From Candidatus Zhuqueibacterota bacterium (lineage in GTDB: Bacteria; Zhuqueibacterota; Zhuqueibacteria; Thermofontimicrobiales; Thermofontimicrobiaceae): 48,538 nt of DNA. This document shows, one piece after another, positions 17,140 to 25,343 of this stretch. A program made the translations under genes and the position numbers. The DNA is taken from contig JADHVV010000009.1 of NCBI GenBank assembly GCA_016783825.1, forward strand, positions 1 to 48,538, written 5' to 3'. Position 1 is the stretch's first letter, and the number at the start of each line of letters is the position of its first letter. The notes under the pieces were generated by a model, which did not search any database, was not told the origin of the DNA, and worked only from the letters and a program-made list of their open reading frames with translations.

Positions 17140-18069
17140 TTGAAAGTAATTCAGCGAACACAAAAAAATGATATTGCCACTGTCTATGTGGCAGAAACAG
17201 AAAACAAAAGAATGATTGAATTTGTTGAGTCAATTCAACCGCCATATTCAATTAAAGAAAAATGGATATTGCTGGTTTCATTACTTTTTGGCTGTCCTGT
17301 GAAATGCAAGTTTTGTGATGCCGGCGGGGATTATAAAGGCAAGCTAACAGCCGAACAGATCATGTTTCAAATCGATTATATGGTAAAAAAAAGGTTCCCA
17401 TCAAATTACATCGATGTGGATAAATTCAAAATCCAATTTGCCCGCATGGGCGAACCGACATTTAACAAAGCTGTGCTGGAGGTGCTTGAAGAAATACCTC
17501 AAAAATATAAATTCAAGAATTTTATCCCATCTCTTTCAACTATCGCTCCTTGTGGTGTGGATGATTTTTTCTTTTCTCTCCTCGAAATAAAGGACAGGTT
17601 ATATCGGGAGAATTTCCAACTTCAATTCTCTATTCATTCAACAAATGAAAAACAGAGAGACAATTTAACACCCATTAAAAAATGGGACTTTCAAAAGATA
17701 GCTGATTATGGAAATCAATTTTACAACCATGGCAACCGAAAAATTACATTAAATTTTGCCCTGGCAAAAGACAGCATAGTTGATCCTGAAACACTGATCA
17801 GGTTTTTTGATCCCCAGAAATTTTTGATCAAAATTACACCTGTTAATCCAACGTTTAACGCAAAGGCAAATAATATCGAATCACTCATCCATGCAGATTT
17901 CGAAGAGCTTGAAATTATCCACGATTTAAGGGAAACAGGATTTGAGGTTATTTTAAGTTTTGGTGAGCTTGAAGAAAACAGGATTGGCAGCAATTGCGGG
18001 CAGTATATTCATTCGCTAAAAAACAAAGTTCCGCTGAATGCCTATACTTATGCGTTGGAGGAGGTCTGA
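17140..18069 (+). CDS. RlmN-like radical SAM protein lacking the RlmN resolving cysteine
   Basis: The radical SAM cluster motif is C-P-V-K-C-K-F-C at Cys52, Cys56 and Cys59. RlmN/Cfr-like traits follow: FARMGEPTFN, LQFSIHSTNEKQRDNLTPIK, and a C-terminal GSNCGQ matching the methyl-carrying cysteine motif of RlmN. RlmN and Cfr also need a second cysteine seven residues before the cluster motif (Cys118 in E. coli RlmN); here that position is Leu45 (ILLVSLLFGC). The protein is 309 residues, shorter than RlmN, mainly because the N-terminal region is missing. It is thus a divergent relative rather than a standard 23S rRNA A2503 methyltransferase. The start is TTG 17140 with CAGGA seven bases upstream. 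It probably belongs with the two preceding genes, about 160 bp away on the same strand. Confidence 0.8.
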   Translation: MKVIQRTQKNDIATVYVAETENKRMIEFVESIQPPYSIKEKWILLVSLLFGCPVKCKFCDAGGDYKGKLTAEQIMFQIDYMVKKRFPSNYIDVDKFKIQFARMGEPTFNKAVLEVLEEIPQKYKFKNFIPSLSTIAPCGVDDFFFSLLEIKDRLYRENFQLQFSIHSTNEKQRDNLTPIKKWDFQKIADYGNQFYNHGNRKITLNFALAKDSIVDPETLIRFFDPQKFLIKITPVNPTFNAKANNIESLIHADFEELEIIHDLRETGFEVILSFGELEENRIGSNCGQYIHSLKNKVPLNAYTYALEEV

Positions 18070-18360
18070 AATATCCACGGTTTAGAATTAGTTGTCAGGG
18101 ATTTTTAGTCCAATAAAAACGATTCTTTAAGGGGATTGTGGGGGTAATGGAGTTTGCTTTTCAAGAGTCCATTGACTCAAGCAAATAATGTTTGAGAGTT
18201 TTGAATTCTGAGTGCAATCCCTTTACGGGGTATGATTTTTCATTTAAACTTTATGGGCTTTAGCCCCAAAATTTAAGCTGTAACAAAGTTCATGGACAGC
18301 TTGTTTATCGGTTGCGCCGGCGCATAAAGGCGCCACACTCCGAAAATATTTTTGAAACAA
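18070..18360. other. Intergenic region with small hairpins
   Basis: No gene is seen. A short hairpin GGGCTTTAGCCC lies near 18253, and a GC-rich stretch GCGCCGGCGCATAAAGGCGCC near 18314 can pair with itself. AATGGAGTTTGCTTTTCAAG near 18147 resembles AATGGAGTTTGTGTTTCAAC near 21408, in both cases followed by a GACTC-containing stretch. The function is unknown. Confidence 0.4.
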
Positions 18361-19206
18361 ATGAAAGTAAATTTAACTAAAATCATTTTTTTTCTTCTGC
18401 TTTGTGCCACTGTAAAAAGTCAAGCTCAAAATAGTACTTATCCCTGGCTCAAAAACAAAGATCGGAATACATCATCATTATGTGAACTCATTTCTCCTCC
18501 ACCAGGGTATAACAGAACAGAAGCAGAGAAACATTCCTATGCAAGCTGGTTGAGAAACCTGCCAATAAAATCAGAAAATAATAACGTTTATTTGTTTGAT
18601 GGAAATTTAAAAGCAAATCAAACTGCCCAATTCAAAGTATTGGCGATTGATGTGGGCAGACGCGATTTGCAACAATGCGCCGATGCAGCTATTCGACTTC
18701 GGGCAGAATATTTATTCTCCCAAAAAGCTTATGACAAAATTGCTTTCAACTTCACCAGTGGAGACAGGGCTTCTTATTCAGAATGGATTGAAGGATTCAG
18801 ACCAAGAGTAAATGGAAATAACGTTGAGTGGATTAGATCATCTCAAACGGACTCATCGTATGAGAATTTCCGTGCTTATCTTGATATTGTTTTTATTTAT
18901 GCCGGAAGCTATTCATTAAGCAAAGAGTTGAATAACGTTGAGGATGTATCACAGGTTAAAATTGGCGATGTATTTATAAAGGGAGGTTTTCCCGGGCATG
19001 CAATTATTGTGCTCGATGTTGTAGTAAATAAAAATAGCCAAAAGGCGATAGTATTGGCACAGAGTTACATGCCGGCGCAGGAAATTCATGTGTTAAAAAA
19101 TCCACGCAATTCAGAGACAAGCCCCTGGTACATAATCCAGGAGACAGATTTGCTTTATACACCGGAATGGACTTTTCGATGGTCTGATTTAAAGCGATTT
19201 AGATGA
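18361..19206 (+). CDS. DUF4846 domain secreted protein
   Basis: The first ~22 residues are a signal peptide (KIIFFLLLCATVKSQA). The remainder is one DUF4846 domain: YPWLKNKDRNTSSLCELISP at the start, GDVFIKGGFPGHAIIVLDVV in the middle and AQSYMPAQEIHVLKNP near the end with SPWY. The G-H-A-I-I-V arrangement resembles the His site of papain-like folds, and a Cys in DLQQCADAAIRLRAEYLF may be its partner, but no activity is established for the family. Length is about 281 residues. ATG 18361 was preferred to an upstream TTG at 18352. It stands alone between repeats. Confidence 0.85.
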   Translation: MKVNLTKIIFFLLLCATVKSQAQNSTYPWLKNKDRNTSSLCELISPPPGYNRTEAEKHSYASWLRNLPIKSENNNVYLFDGNLKANQTAQFKVLAIDVGRRDLQQCADAAIRLRAEYLFSQKAYDKIAFNFTSGDRASYSEWIEGFRPRVNGNNVEWIRSSQTDSSYENFRAYLDIVFIYAGSYSLSKELNNVEDVSQVKIGDVFIKGGFPGHAIIVLDVVVNKNSQKAIVLAQSYMPAQEIHVLKNPRNSETSPWYIIQETDLLYTPEWTFRWSDLKRFR

Positions 19207-19273
19207 TAAACTAATTGTTCATCCGATAGAATAGAAAAGGATGAGATCAGGCAACTCAAAAAGAAAATTAAAA

Positions 19274-19447
19274 CCAACGGATAGAAACAACCCAACGGAT
19301 GTTTTTTAAATATAAAAACAAATAACATAAAGAGACTAAAAAAACTTGACAGATTTTCCCCCAATGATATTAGGAACTGACAAATGCAGTGTAAAATGAA
19401 ATTCATATCAATTATTTTTTATCCGTTGGGTTGTTTCTATCCGTTGG
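19274..19447. mobile_element. MITE-like element, CCAACGGAT family, copy 1
   Basis: The left end CCAACGGATAGAAACAACCC is mirrored at the right end (ATCCGTTGGGTTGTTTCTAT, CCGTTGG). The interior aligns along its whole length, in reverse orientation, with the interior of the element at 28177-28354. It contains no gene. The right flank (TTCACTGACACCTGGTGATC, 19454 onward) recurs beside the copy at 33227-33315. Confidence 0.85.
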
Positions 19448-19523
19448 ATTTTTCTTCACTGACACCTGGTGATCGTTTACGCTGAGATGTGAAAAGTATA
19501 AAAATATATGAGGAAAACGAGTT

Positions 19524-21188
19524 TTGACTAAAAGAAAATACATAAAAACCGGTATATTTCTGTTTTTAATATTTTTCATTTTCAGCCACCCTGCTAAAAG
19601 CTATGAGTTAAATGAAAACGAGAAATCAACTATTCAGGATTTCAAAAAGATACTTTTGGATTATGAAAAAATTTTTATTCAAAAAAGCCGGGTTGATTCT
19701 ACTGATTTTAAAAATTACTCGGATAGTTATGCTGAGTTGATTGAGTTATATATTTCTTTGGGTGAAAAATATTCCGATGGTCAATTTACTGATCTGGCAT
19801 TTTCTCATTTGGAAAAATTTAAAAGCCAAAAAATGCTTTACCTGTTTCTTCATGCAACAATCTCTGACAGCACCATTAATAAGTTAAAAAATATTTTGAG
19901 TCAAACTTATTCATCTGAAAAGTGTTTAAAAGAAAATGAAGCAATACTTGATCTCTGGATTTACAACGATATAATTCATATTTTTACTGTAACTGTTGAT
20001 ACAGTTGTTCTAACCCGGTTACACGTCTCTGCAGCGAAAATAAAAGAACAAATACTGGAACTAACTTCTACGTTGTTTCTCAATCACGATCTGCTCAACC
20101 TGAAATTTGATTACCACCTATCTTTTCAACTTTATAACCAATTATTTCACCCGGTTGAAAAACACCTCGAACATGTGAATACAATAAATATTATTCCTGA
20201 TAATTTTCTCCTTAATTTTCCTTTTGAAATATTAGTTACTGACACAACAATAACGAATAATTTTAGCAAAGATATTTTATACCAGGATTTGAAAGAATTG
20301 AAATACTTAATTCACAAGTATGCAATCTTTTATAACAATTCAACACAACCGCTTTGTCCCGAATTATTTGAGGATGGATCAAGTAAGAATATAGGGCGCA
20401 GGTTGCTCACAATGAGCGATCCGCTAATGGAAATAAAATCTAACGTATCAGGCTCTAAAATTGATGTTGTCTCAAAATATGACTTGAAAAATTCAGACTT
20501 TTCCGCGGACGAGGTAAGACGTGTTTCCAGGCTGCTGTGGCGTCATGACAACATAACCGGTGAAGAGGTTATAAAAGATTACATTTTTAACAAAGGACGA
20601 AATTACCGCTGGATCTATTTAGCCCAGCCAGGAATTTTGAACAACACAAATCCATTATCATCAGGGCTTTTGTTTTCAAACACAAATAAAAGTGATAACT
20701 CCGCTTTAAACTGGCTATCATGTTCTGATGTGATGCAGAGTTACTTGCGCGCTGATATGATCACCTTGAGTTTCGTAAAATTAATTCCACCTTTTTCAGA
20801 ACAGAATGATGGAATTATTGCACTTCCACAATCATTGATTTTATCAGGAATAAAGTCGGTTGTGTTTAGTCTGTGGGAGATCAATTGTATTTCAAACAGT
20901 CAATTTATGTCAAAATTTTATTGGGAATTAAAGTATAAACGCCAAACAAATGTTAAAGCGCTTCGGGAAGCTAAACTTGCATCTATGAAAGATACAATCA
21001 AGTTTTTAGATCAAAAAATTTCACGGGCACATCCATTTTTCTGGGCAGGATTCAGGTTAATAGGTTATCCAAGAGTAACGTCACCTTCAAATGCGCCAAT
21101 TCCGCCGTGGGGGATTGTTTTGATTATCTATATTATCGTGATCGTTATTGGACTGACAATTGCAAGAAAGACATTGCCAACAAAATAG
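19524..21188 (+). CDS. Membrane-anchored CHAT-domain protein, probably catalytically inactive
   Basis: Residues 1-27 form a signal peptide or anchor (GIFLFLIFFIFSHPAKS), and a transmembrane helix lies near the C-terminus (IVLIIYIIVIVIGLTIA) with a short cytoplasmic basic tail. Residues about 240-520 form a CHAT (caspase/separase-like) domain: LNFPFEILV, RRLLTMSDP, DEVRRVSRLLWRH, GIIALPQSLILSGIKSVVFS and a final AHPFFWAGFRLIGYP, all family hallmarks. The catalytic His normally in L-H-x-A-T-H-G is replaced (IYLAQPGILN) and the Cys of L-S-A-C is absent (ITLSFVKLIP), so peptidase activity is unlikely. No TPR units are obvious. The start is TTG 19524 with GAGG at 19510-19513. A scaffold or sensor role is inference. 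Confidence 0.8.
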   Translation: MTKRKYIKTGIFLFLIFFIFSHPAKSYELNENEKSTIQDFKKILLDYEKIFIQKSRVDSTDFKNYSDSYAELIELYISLGEKYSDGQFTDLAFSHLEKFKSQKMLYLFLHATISDSTINKLKNILSQTYSSEKCLKENEAILDLWIYNDIIHIFTVTVDTVVLTRLHVSAAKIKEQILELTSTLFLNHDLLNLKFDYHLSFQLYNQLFHPVEKHLEHVNTINIIPDNFLLNFPFEILVTDTTITNNFSKDILYQDLKELKYLIHKYAIFYNNSTQPLCPELFEDGSSKNIGRRLLTMSDPLMEIKSNVSGSKIDVVSKYDLKNSDFSADEVRRVSRLLWRHDNITGEEVIKDYIFNKGRNYRWIYLAQPGILNNTNPLSSGLLFSNTNKSDNSALNWLSCSDVMQSYLRADMITLSFVKLIPPFSEQNDGIIALPQSLILSGIKSVVFSLWEINCISNSQFMSKFYWELKYKRQTNVKALREAKLASMKDTIKFLDQKISRAHPFFWAGFRLIGYPRVTSPSNAPIPPWGIVLIIYIIVIVIGLTIARKTLPTK

Positions 21189-21261
21189 GTAATTGGGTAA
21201 TTAGTTTATTGGATAATTTGTATCAAAACAGTGAACTTCTTGCGCAAATATAAAAAAATAC

Positions 21262-21370
21262 GTAACAATTCAGCGAGCCTTGTGAACAATTAAAAACATG
21301 GATTTTAAGAATGTAGCAGAATAATTTTTTTTGTGCTATATTGCCAGATTTGTTTTTGCTGAATAGTTAC
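21262..21370. mobile_element. MITE-like element with GTAACTATTCAGC ends, copy 1
   Basis: GTAACAATTCAGC at the left matches the reverse complement of GCTGAATAGTTAC at the right. The interior (GTGAACAATTAAAAACA, TAGCAG, GTGCTATATTGC) is shared with 25128-25317. It carries no gene. The rest of the 21189-21502 gap shows nothing else clear. Confidence 0.8.
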
Positions 21371-21502
21371 AAAAACACAATGAATCAATTTTAACCAAAA
21401 AGGAGCAATGGAGTTTGTGTTTCAACAATCCAAGACTCCTTTCCTTTCACTTTTTGATTCTGGCTTGTCCATGTTAGGAATCGATAATACAATTAATCAA
21501 AT

Positions 21503-21907
21503 ATGAAAATAACAAAACTGCCTCACTACCACGTCACCGCTGCTTTTATCCACAGGGGTAAAAATTTTCTGATTACACAACGATTGGAAAAGGATAAATT
21601 CGGCGGATTGTGGGAGTTTCCCGGCGGTAAGCAGGAAGTTGGTGAGACTTTGGAGGAATGCCTTGTCAGGGAGATTTTTGAAGAATTAAATTTACACATT
21701 ACTATTAAAAAACATTTGTTCAACGTTGAACATAGTTACAAAGAAGCAAAAATAACGCTGCACCTTTTCCAATGCCAGCTTGATGTTGGAATACCTGAAT
21801 GTAAAGATGTGCAGAATTGGAGATGGGTGGATTTTTCGACTGTCAAGAATTTCGAATTTACTGCAGCGGATGAGGATGTTATTAAGATGCTTAATGAATA
21901 TTTGTAA
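21503..21907 (+). CDS. mutT: Nudix hydrolase, MutT-like
   Basis: The 134-residue protein has a complete Nudix box: GGKQEVGETLEECLVREIFE followed by ELNL (G-x5-E-x7-R-E-U-x-E-E-x-G-U, with the last Gly replaced by Asn). GLWEFPGGK directly before it and RWVDFSTVKNFEFTAAD near the C-terminus are characteristic of the MutT/NudG group, which removes 8-oxo-dGTP or modified dCTP from the nucleotide pool to prevent mutation. The start is ATG 21503. It is a single gene flanked by repeats on both sides, so no operon partner helps to refine the substrate. Confidence 0.88.
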   Translation: MKITKLPHYHVTAAFIHRGKNFLITQRLEKDKFGGLWEFPGGKQEVGETLEECLVREIFEELNLHITIKKHLFNVEHSYKEAKITLHLFQCQLDVGIPECKDVQNWRWVDFSTVKNFEFTAADEDVIKMLNEYL

Positions 21908-21927
21908 TATTACTGTACTATAAATTT

Positions 21928-22026
21928 AACCGCTAATCCACCAAAAAGACGGCGGACTTTCAGTTTCGCCAATTACGCGAATTCTTTCCTTATTTTTAAT
22001 TAGCATCATTCGCGAAATTAGCGGTT
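21928..22026. repeat. Palindromic element with AACCGCTAAT ends
   Basis: AACCGCTAAT at 21928 is mirrored by ATTAGCGGTT ending at 22026, with inner pairing such as TACGCGAAT against TTCGCG. It starts about 20 bp after the Nudix stop. No second copy was noticed in the window. Confidence 0.65.
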
Positions 22027-22125
22027 TGAAATCTTTTTGATTTTTTTCCGTGGGAGTTGCTTTCTGTGGGAGAAATTTTTACACTTGTGATCAATTACTT
22101 ATTCTCAACTCGGTATTAAAAATTT

Positions 22126-24303
22126 ATGGAAAATTTTAGTCTATCACTTTATGGCAGTACACTGCTATTTTTTTTGATTTTTATTTTTTTAGGTTGGTTA
22201 AGCTATTTCGTTTACAAGCGCACCAATCCACCGGCGCCGACCTGGCTGAAGACCATTCTGACAGTTCTTCGTTTTTTATCTTTAGCTATTATTCTTTTTA
22301 TTTTATTTGAACCAATCTTAAAATTATCCTGGCAGCGAAAAGAAAAACCGATCGTTGCGGTTTTGCTGGATAACTCCGCCAGTATGACGTTGGAAAATAA
22401 TGGGGAATCCCGTGCGCAAAAAGCCATTTCCGTTTTAGGTTCAGAAATATTTCAAAATGGCGTTAAAGATGTTAATTTTGATTACTATCAATTTTCTTAC
22501 AAATTGGATCCGTTTAAAATTGATGAATTGGATTCAGTTAAATTTTTAGCGGACGGAACAGATCTCTCCACCAGCCTAAAACAACTTCAGGAACAGAACA
22601 TAAATAATTACCTCTCTGCCATTATTTTGTTGAGTGATGGAATAAATAATCTTGGTGAAAATCCGATCCGAACAGCCGAGGACTTGAACCTGCCCATCTA
22701 TCCCATTTCCGTTGGTGAGATGAGGGATCAAAAGGACATCGTGATTTCTAAAATAACGACTAACCAGTTAGCTTATGCCAACAGCGAAGTCCCGGTAGAT
22801 GTTACCATAAAATCTACCGGCTATAATGGTAAAAAAATAAAAGTTGATCTAATCGAAGGAACAAATGTACTTGATTCAAAATATATCGATTTAGCTGATA
22901 ACCTGGAATCACAAATCCGGTTAAAATTTATTCCACAAGAAATTGGCAAACAAATATATACCATTGAAATACCTGTCCTGGAAAACGAACTTACTCCGCT
23001 CAACAATCGAAAAAATTTCTATGTTAAAGTTTTAAAAAGTCGTATCAAGATTCTCTATCTATCGGGCGGACCCGGAGCTGATTTTTCGTTCATCAAAAGG
23101 ACACTCGATGCCGATCCCAATATCGAAACAGACTACTGGGTCGCGAAAAAAAACCAGGGATTTTACCAGGGAAATTTTTCCAATGATCTCTCTAAATTAA
23201 AAAATTATGACTGTGTAATTTTACAAAATTATCCTCCTAAAAACCATAAAAACAAAGTAATTCCCCTTTTAAAAAGGTTATTTGACTCCGAAGCGACACC
23301 ATTATTTTTTATCGCCGGCAATAATAATGATTTTCAGAAACTTTCCCAATTAAAAAACTTTACACCTTTTGCTTTTCCAATCCGAGACTACCCTGAATTT
23401 GAAACCACTCCCGGTTTGTCGCCAATTGGATTATCACACCCGGTAACGCGAATCGATGATGACGAATTAAACAATCAAACACTTTGGCAAGAAGTACCGC
23501 CGATTTTTTATTCATTGAACAATGTTCAGCTTTATCCCGGTTCCGAAATATTACTGGCAGCAGAACCGGTGCAGAGAAATGTTCGTCTGCAGAACCGGGT
23601 GCTTCCACTCATCATTTCACGAAAAATTGCCAATAGTAAATCTATGGCAATACTTGGTTATGAAATTTGGCGCTGGGACCTTCTCATGTGGGGAGTTGGT
23701 AAAACTGACCAATTGTTCACACAATTATTGAGTAACAGCATTCGCTGGTTGATTAACAAAGAAGATAACAAAACAGTTCGTCTAAAACCGGACCAGGAAA
23801 TCTACCGCAACGGACAAAAAATTTCTTTTTCGTGTCAAGTGTACAATGAAAACTACCTGCCTTTAAACGGCGCGGAAGTGAGAGTTCAAATATTCAACGA
23901 CAAAAATAATTACGAAATTTTATTGTCCTCCATTGGTGATGGAAAATATGAAGGAGAATTGCAAGCGCTCGAAGGCGGTGATTATAAGTATGAAGGAACC
24001 GCCCGTTATAAAAACATTTTGATGGGGAGCGATAACGGGCAATTTTCAGTTGAAAATTTGAATCTGGAACATTTACAGACAAAAATTGAAAATGATTTCC
24101 TCAAACAGCTTGCGTTAAAAACAGGGGGACAGTTTATTAATGATAGTAATTTTGTTTCGTTGGAAGAAGCCTTAAAATTTCCGGTTAAAACAAGGATTGA
24201 ATCCCGGGAATGGCAATTGTGGAATAAGCTGGTATTATTAATCCTGGTAATTTTGCTGTTGAGTGTCGAGTGGTTTCTCAGGAAAAGGAGTGGGATGCTT
24301 TAA
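22126..24303 (+). CDS. Membrane protein with von Willebrand factor A domain
   Basis: Two transmembrane helices lie at about residues 11-29 and 43-62, and one at about 702-718. Between them is a periplasmic vWA domain beginning VAVLLDNSASM with the metal-site motif D-x-S-x-S at Asp82, Ser84 and Ser86, and ILLSDGINNLGENP with its Asp. The middle (SRIKILYLSGGPGADFSFIK onward) resembles the glutamine-amidotransferase-like fold found in BatA-related membrane proteins, and the C-terminal part has Ig-like strands (DKNNYEILLSSIGDGKYEGE). At 725 residues it matches a common uncharacterised FCB/planctomycete family that usually accompanies MoxR ATPases and DUF58 proteins; here those partners are not adjacent. 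The function is not known. Confidence 0.85.
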   Translation: MENFSLSLYGSTLLFFLIFIFLGWLSYFVYKRTNPPAPTWLKTILTVLRFLSLAIILFILFEPILKLSWQRKEKPIVAVLLDNSASMTLENNGESRAQKAISVLGSEIFQNGVKDVNFDYYQFSYKLDPFKIDELDSVKFLADGTDLSTSLKQLQEQNINNYLSAIILLSDGINNLGENPIRTAEDLNLPIYPISVGEMRDQKDIVISKITTNQLAYANSEVPVDVTIKSTGYNGKKIKVDLIEGTNVLDSKYIDLADNLESQIRLKFIPQEIGKQIYTIEIPVLENELTPLNNRKNFYVKVLKSRIKILYLSGGPGADFSFIKRTLDADPNIETDYWVAKKNQGFYQGNFSNDLSKLKNYDCVILQNYPPKNHKNKVIPLLKRLFDSEATPLFFIAGNNNDFQKLSQLKNFTPFAFPIRDYPEFETTPGLSPIGLSHPVTRIDDDELNNQTLWQEVPPIFYSLNNVQLYPGSEILLAAEPVQRNVRLQNRVLPLIISRKIANSKSMAILGYEIWRWDLLMWGVGKTDQLFTQLLSNSIRWLINKEDNKTVRLKPDQEIYRNGQKISFSCQVYNENYLPLNGAEVRVQIFNDKNNYEILLSSIGDGKYEGELQALEGGDYKYEGTARYKNILMGSDNGQFSVENLNLEHLQTKIENDFLKQLALKTGGQFINDSNFVSLEEALKFPVKTRIESREWQLWNKLVLLILVILLLSVEWFLRKRSGML

Positions 24304-24345
24304 TAGGTTGGCAAGAACATTAGCAAAGCCCAGAGCGGCAAGTTG

Positions 24346-24416
24346 CAAGTGGCAGTAGCAGAGGCAGTAATAATCGCCCACCCAGTATTTTCCTGCTGCT
24401 GCCACTGCTGCTTTTT
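24346..24416. repeat. Palindrome with GGCAGTAGCAGAGG-type periodic arms
   Basis: GGCAGTAGCAGAGGCAGTAA at the left is matched by CCTGCTGCTGCCACTGCTGC at the right around the centre TCGCCCACCCAG. It lies about 45 bp after the vWA stop. The remainder up to 24613 has no gene. Confidence 0.75.
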
Positions 24417-24613
24417 GAATATTGCTGATTAATTTATCTTAAAACTGCTCAAACAATAAAAATGAAAATCAAGTTTGCAGATCCCCTGTGAATGGCTTCA
24501 TCATAATGTTAATCAAAGCTGCCTCAATTAATCCTGCAATAAAAAGAAGCGGAAAAATAATTTCCACTTATTTTATTAAAATATATGTTGTTACAAATAT
24601 TGTTTGACAAACC

Positions 24614-24858
24614 TTATTTAAAATGTTTATTTTCTAAAGAATTACGAAAGATGGTTACATTAGGAAAATGTTTTTTTATTTCATCGATCCTGTTAAAATA
24701 GCTATCCAGTTCGTCATTAGGAATGTGCATTAAAATAACCTGTTTGGGTTTTAAACATTCATTTATAATTTTTTGAGTTTCCGGTTCAAAAACAAACCAT
24801 CCATGTACACTCGCGATATCAATATTCTCTTTTTCTAATCCTAAGTTGTTAAAGGTTT
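24614..24858 (-). pseudogene. C-terminal fragment of a metallo-beta-lactamase-fold protein
   Basis: The minus strand reads LGLEKENIDIASVHGWFVFE, PKQVILMHIPNDELDSYF and FPNVTIFRNSLENKHFK, then TAA at 24614. The L-M-H-I-P-x-D/E and F-P-N-V-x-I-F segments resemble the end of MBL-fold hydrolases that carry a signal for periplasmic or lipoprotein export. No plausible N-terminus exists: at 24859 the frame runs straight into a dispersed repeat that also occurs at 37941-38008. About 80 residues remain, lacking the H-x-H-x-D-H metal site. The family assignment is tentative. Confidence 0.5.
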
Positions 24859-24946
24859 GTAACTGTCTAGCGAAGCTTCGTACCACGGGCATTTTACCAC
24901 GGGCACTTCCTTTGGTCGCCTTTGGTCGCCTTCGGTCACCTCAAAC
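24859..24946. repeat. CCACGGGCAC repeat, copy 1, with tandem TTTGGTCGCC units
   Basis: From GTAACTGTCTAGCGAAGCTT through two CCACGGGCA units to CTTCCTTTGGTC, this matches the reverse complement of 37941-38008 at nearly every base. Here the end is expanded into TTTGGTCGCC, TTTGGTCGCC, TTCGGTCACC. The GTAACT end resembles that of the GTAACTATTCAGC family. Confidence 0.8.
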
Positions 24947-24952
24947 CGACAA

Positions 24953-25070
24953 GTGACAAGAGAGGGAGACAAGGAAATGGAGCGAGAGGGAGAAGAAGCC
25001 ATTTAGTTTTTAGGATATTTTTCTGCTTTCACGCTCTCCCCATCTCCCTTACACCCAGTCTCCCACTCAT
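24953..25070. repeat. Palindrome with GGGAGACAAGGAG-type periodic arms
   Basis: The left arm (GAGAGGGAGACAAGGAAATG, then GAGCGAGAGGGAGAAG) and right arm (CGCTCTCCCCATCTCCCTTA, then CCCAGTCTCCC) are imperfect reverse complements with purine-rich ~6-nt periodicity. An open frame on the plus strand across it is composed of the repeat and is not a gene. Confidence 0.7.
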
Positions 25071-25127
25071 TTATGAAAATATCGAATTGTCAAGAAAAAA
25101 ATTTGTTCTGTTTGTAAAGATTTTCAT

Positions 25128-25317
25128 AGTTCAAAAATTCAGCTAGCCATGTGAACAATTAAAAACACAGAATTTAAGTTTATAGCAGCCTGTCCGCTTT
25201 CTTTTTGGCGGAAATAATAAAAATAGAAAGCATCATTCTGCTATAAATTATTCTGCGAATTATTTTTTTATCGTGCTATATTGCTATTGATAGTATTGTT
25301 TTTAGCTGAATAGTTAC
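25128..25317. mobile_element. MITE-like element with GTAACTATTCAGC ends, copy 2
   Basis: The right end GCTGAATAGTTAC is perfect; the left end is degraded (ATTCAGCTAGCC). The interior shares GTGAACAATTAAAAACA, TAGCAG and GTGCTATATTGC with 21262-21370, and is longer by an insert around TTCTTTTTGGCGGAAATAAT. It ends about 27 bp after the DUF4837 stop codon (that gene runs on the opposite strand). Confidence 0.75.
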
Positions 25318-25343
25318 CATTGCTTAATCAATCCCCAAAGTTG

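Noticed and set aside
17140-18069. Naming the radical SAM gene rlmN
   Set aside because: The resolving cysteine and much of the N-terminal domain are missing, so a standard rRNA methyltransferase role is not supported.
24916-24946. Possible CRISPR-like or VNTR array (TTTGGTCGCC units)
   Set aside because: Only three adjoining 10-bp units with no spacers, and no cas genes in the window.
24922-25146. Plus-strand open frame of about 74 codons
   Set aside because: It consists of low-complexity GGTCGCC and GGGAGA repeat sequence and an antisense palindrome arm; no protein-like content.
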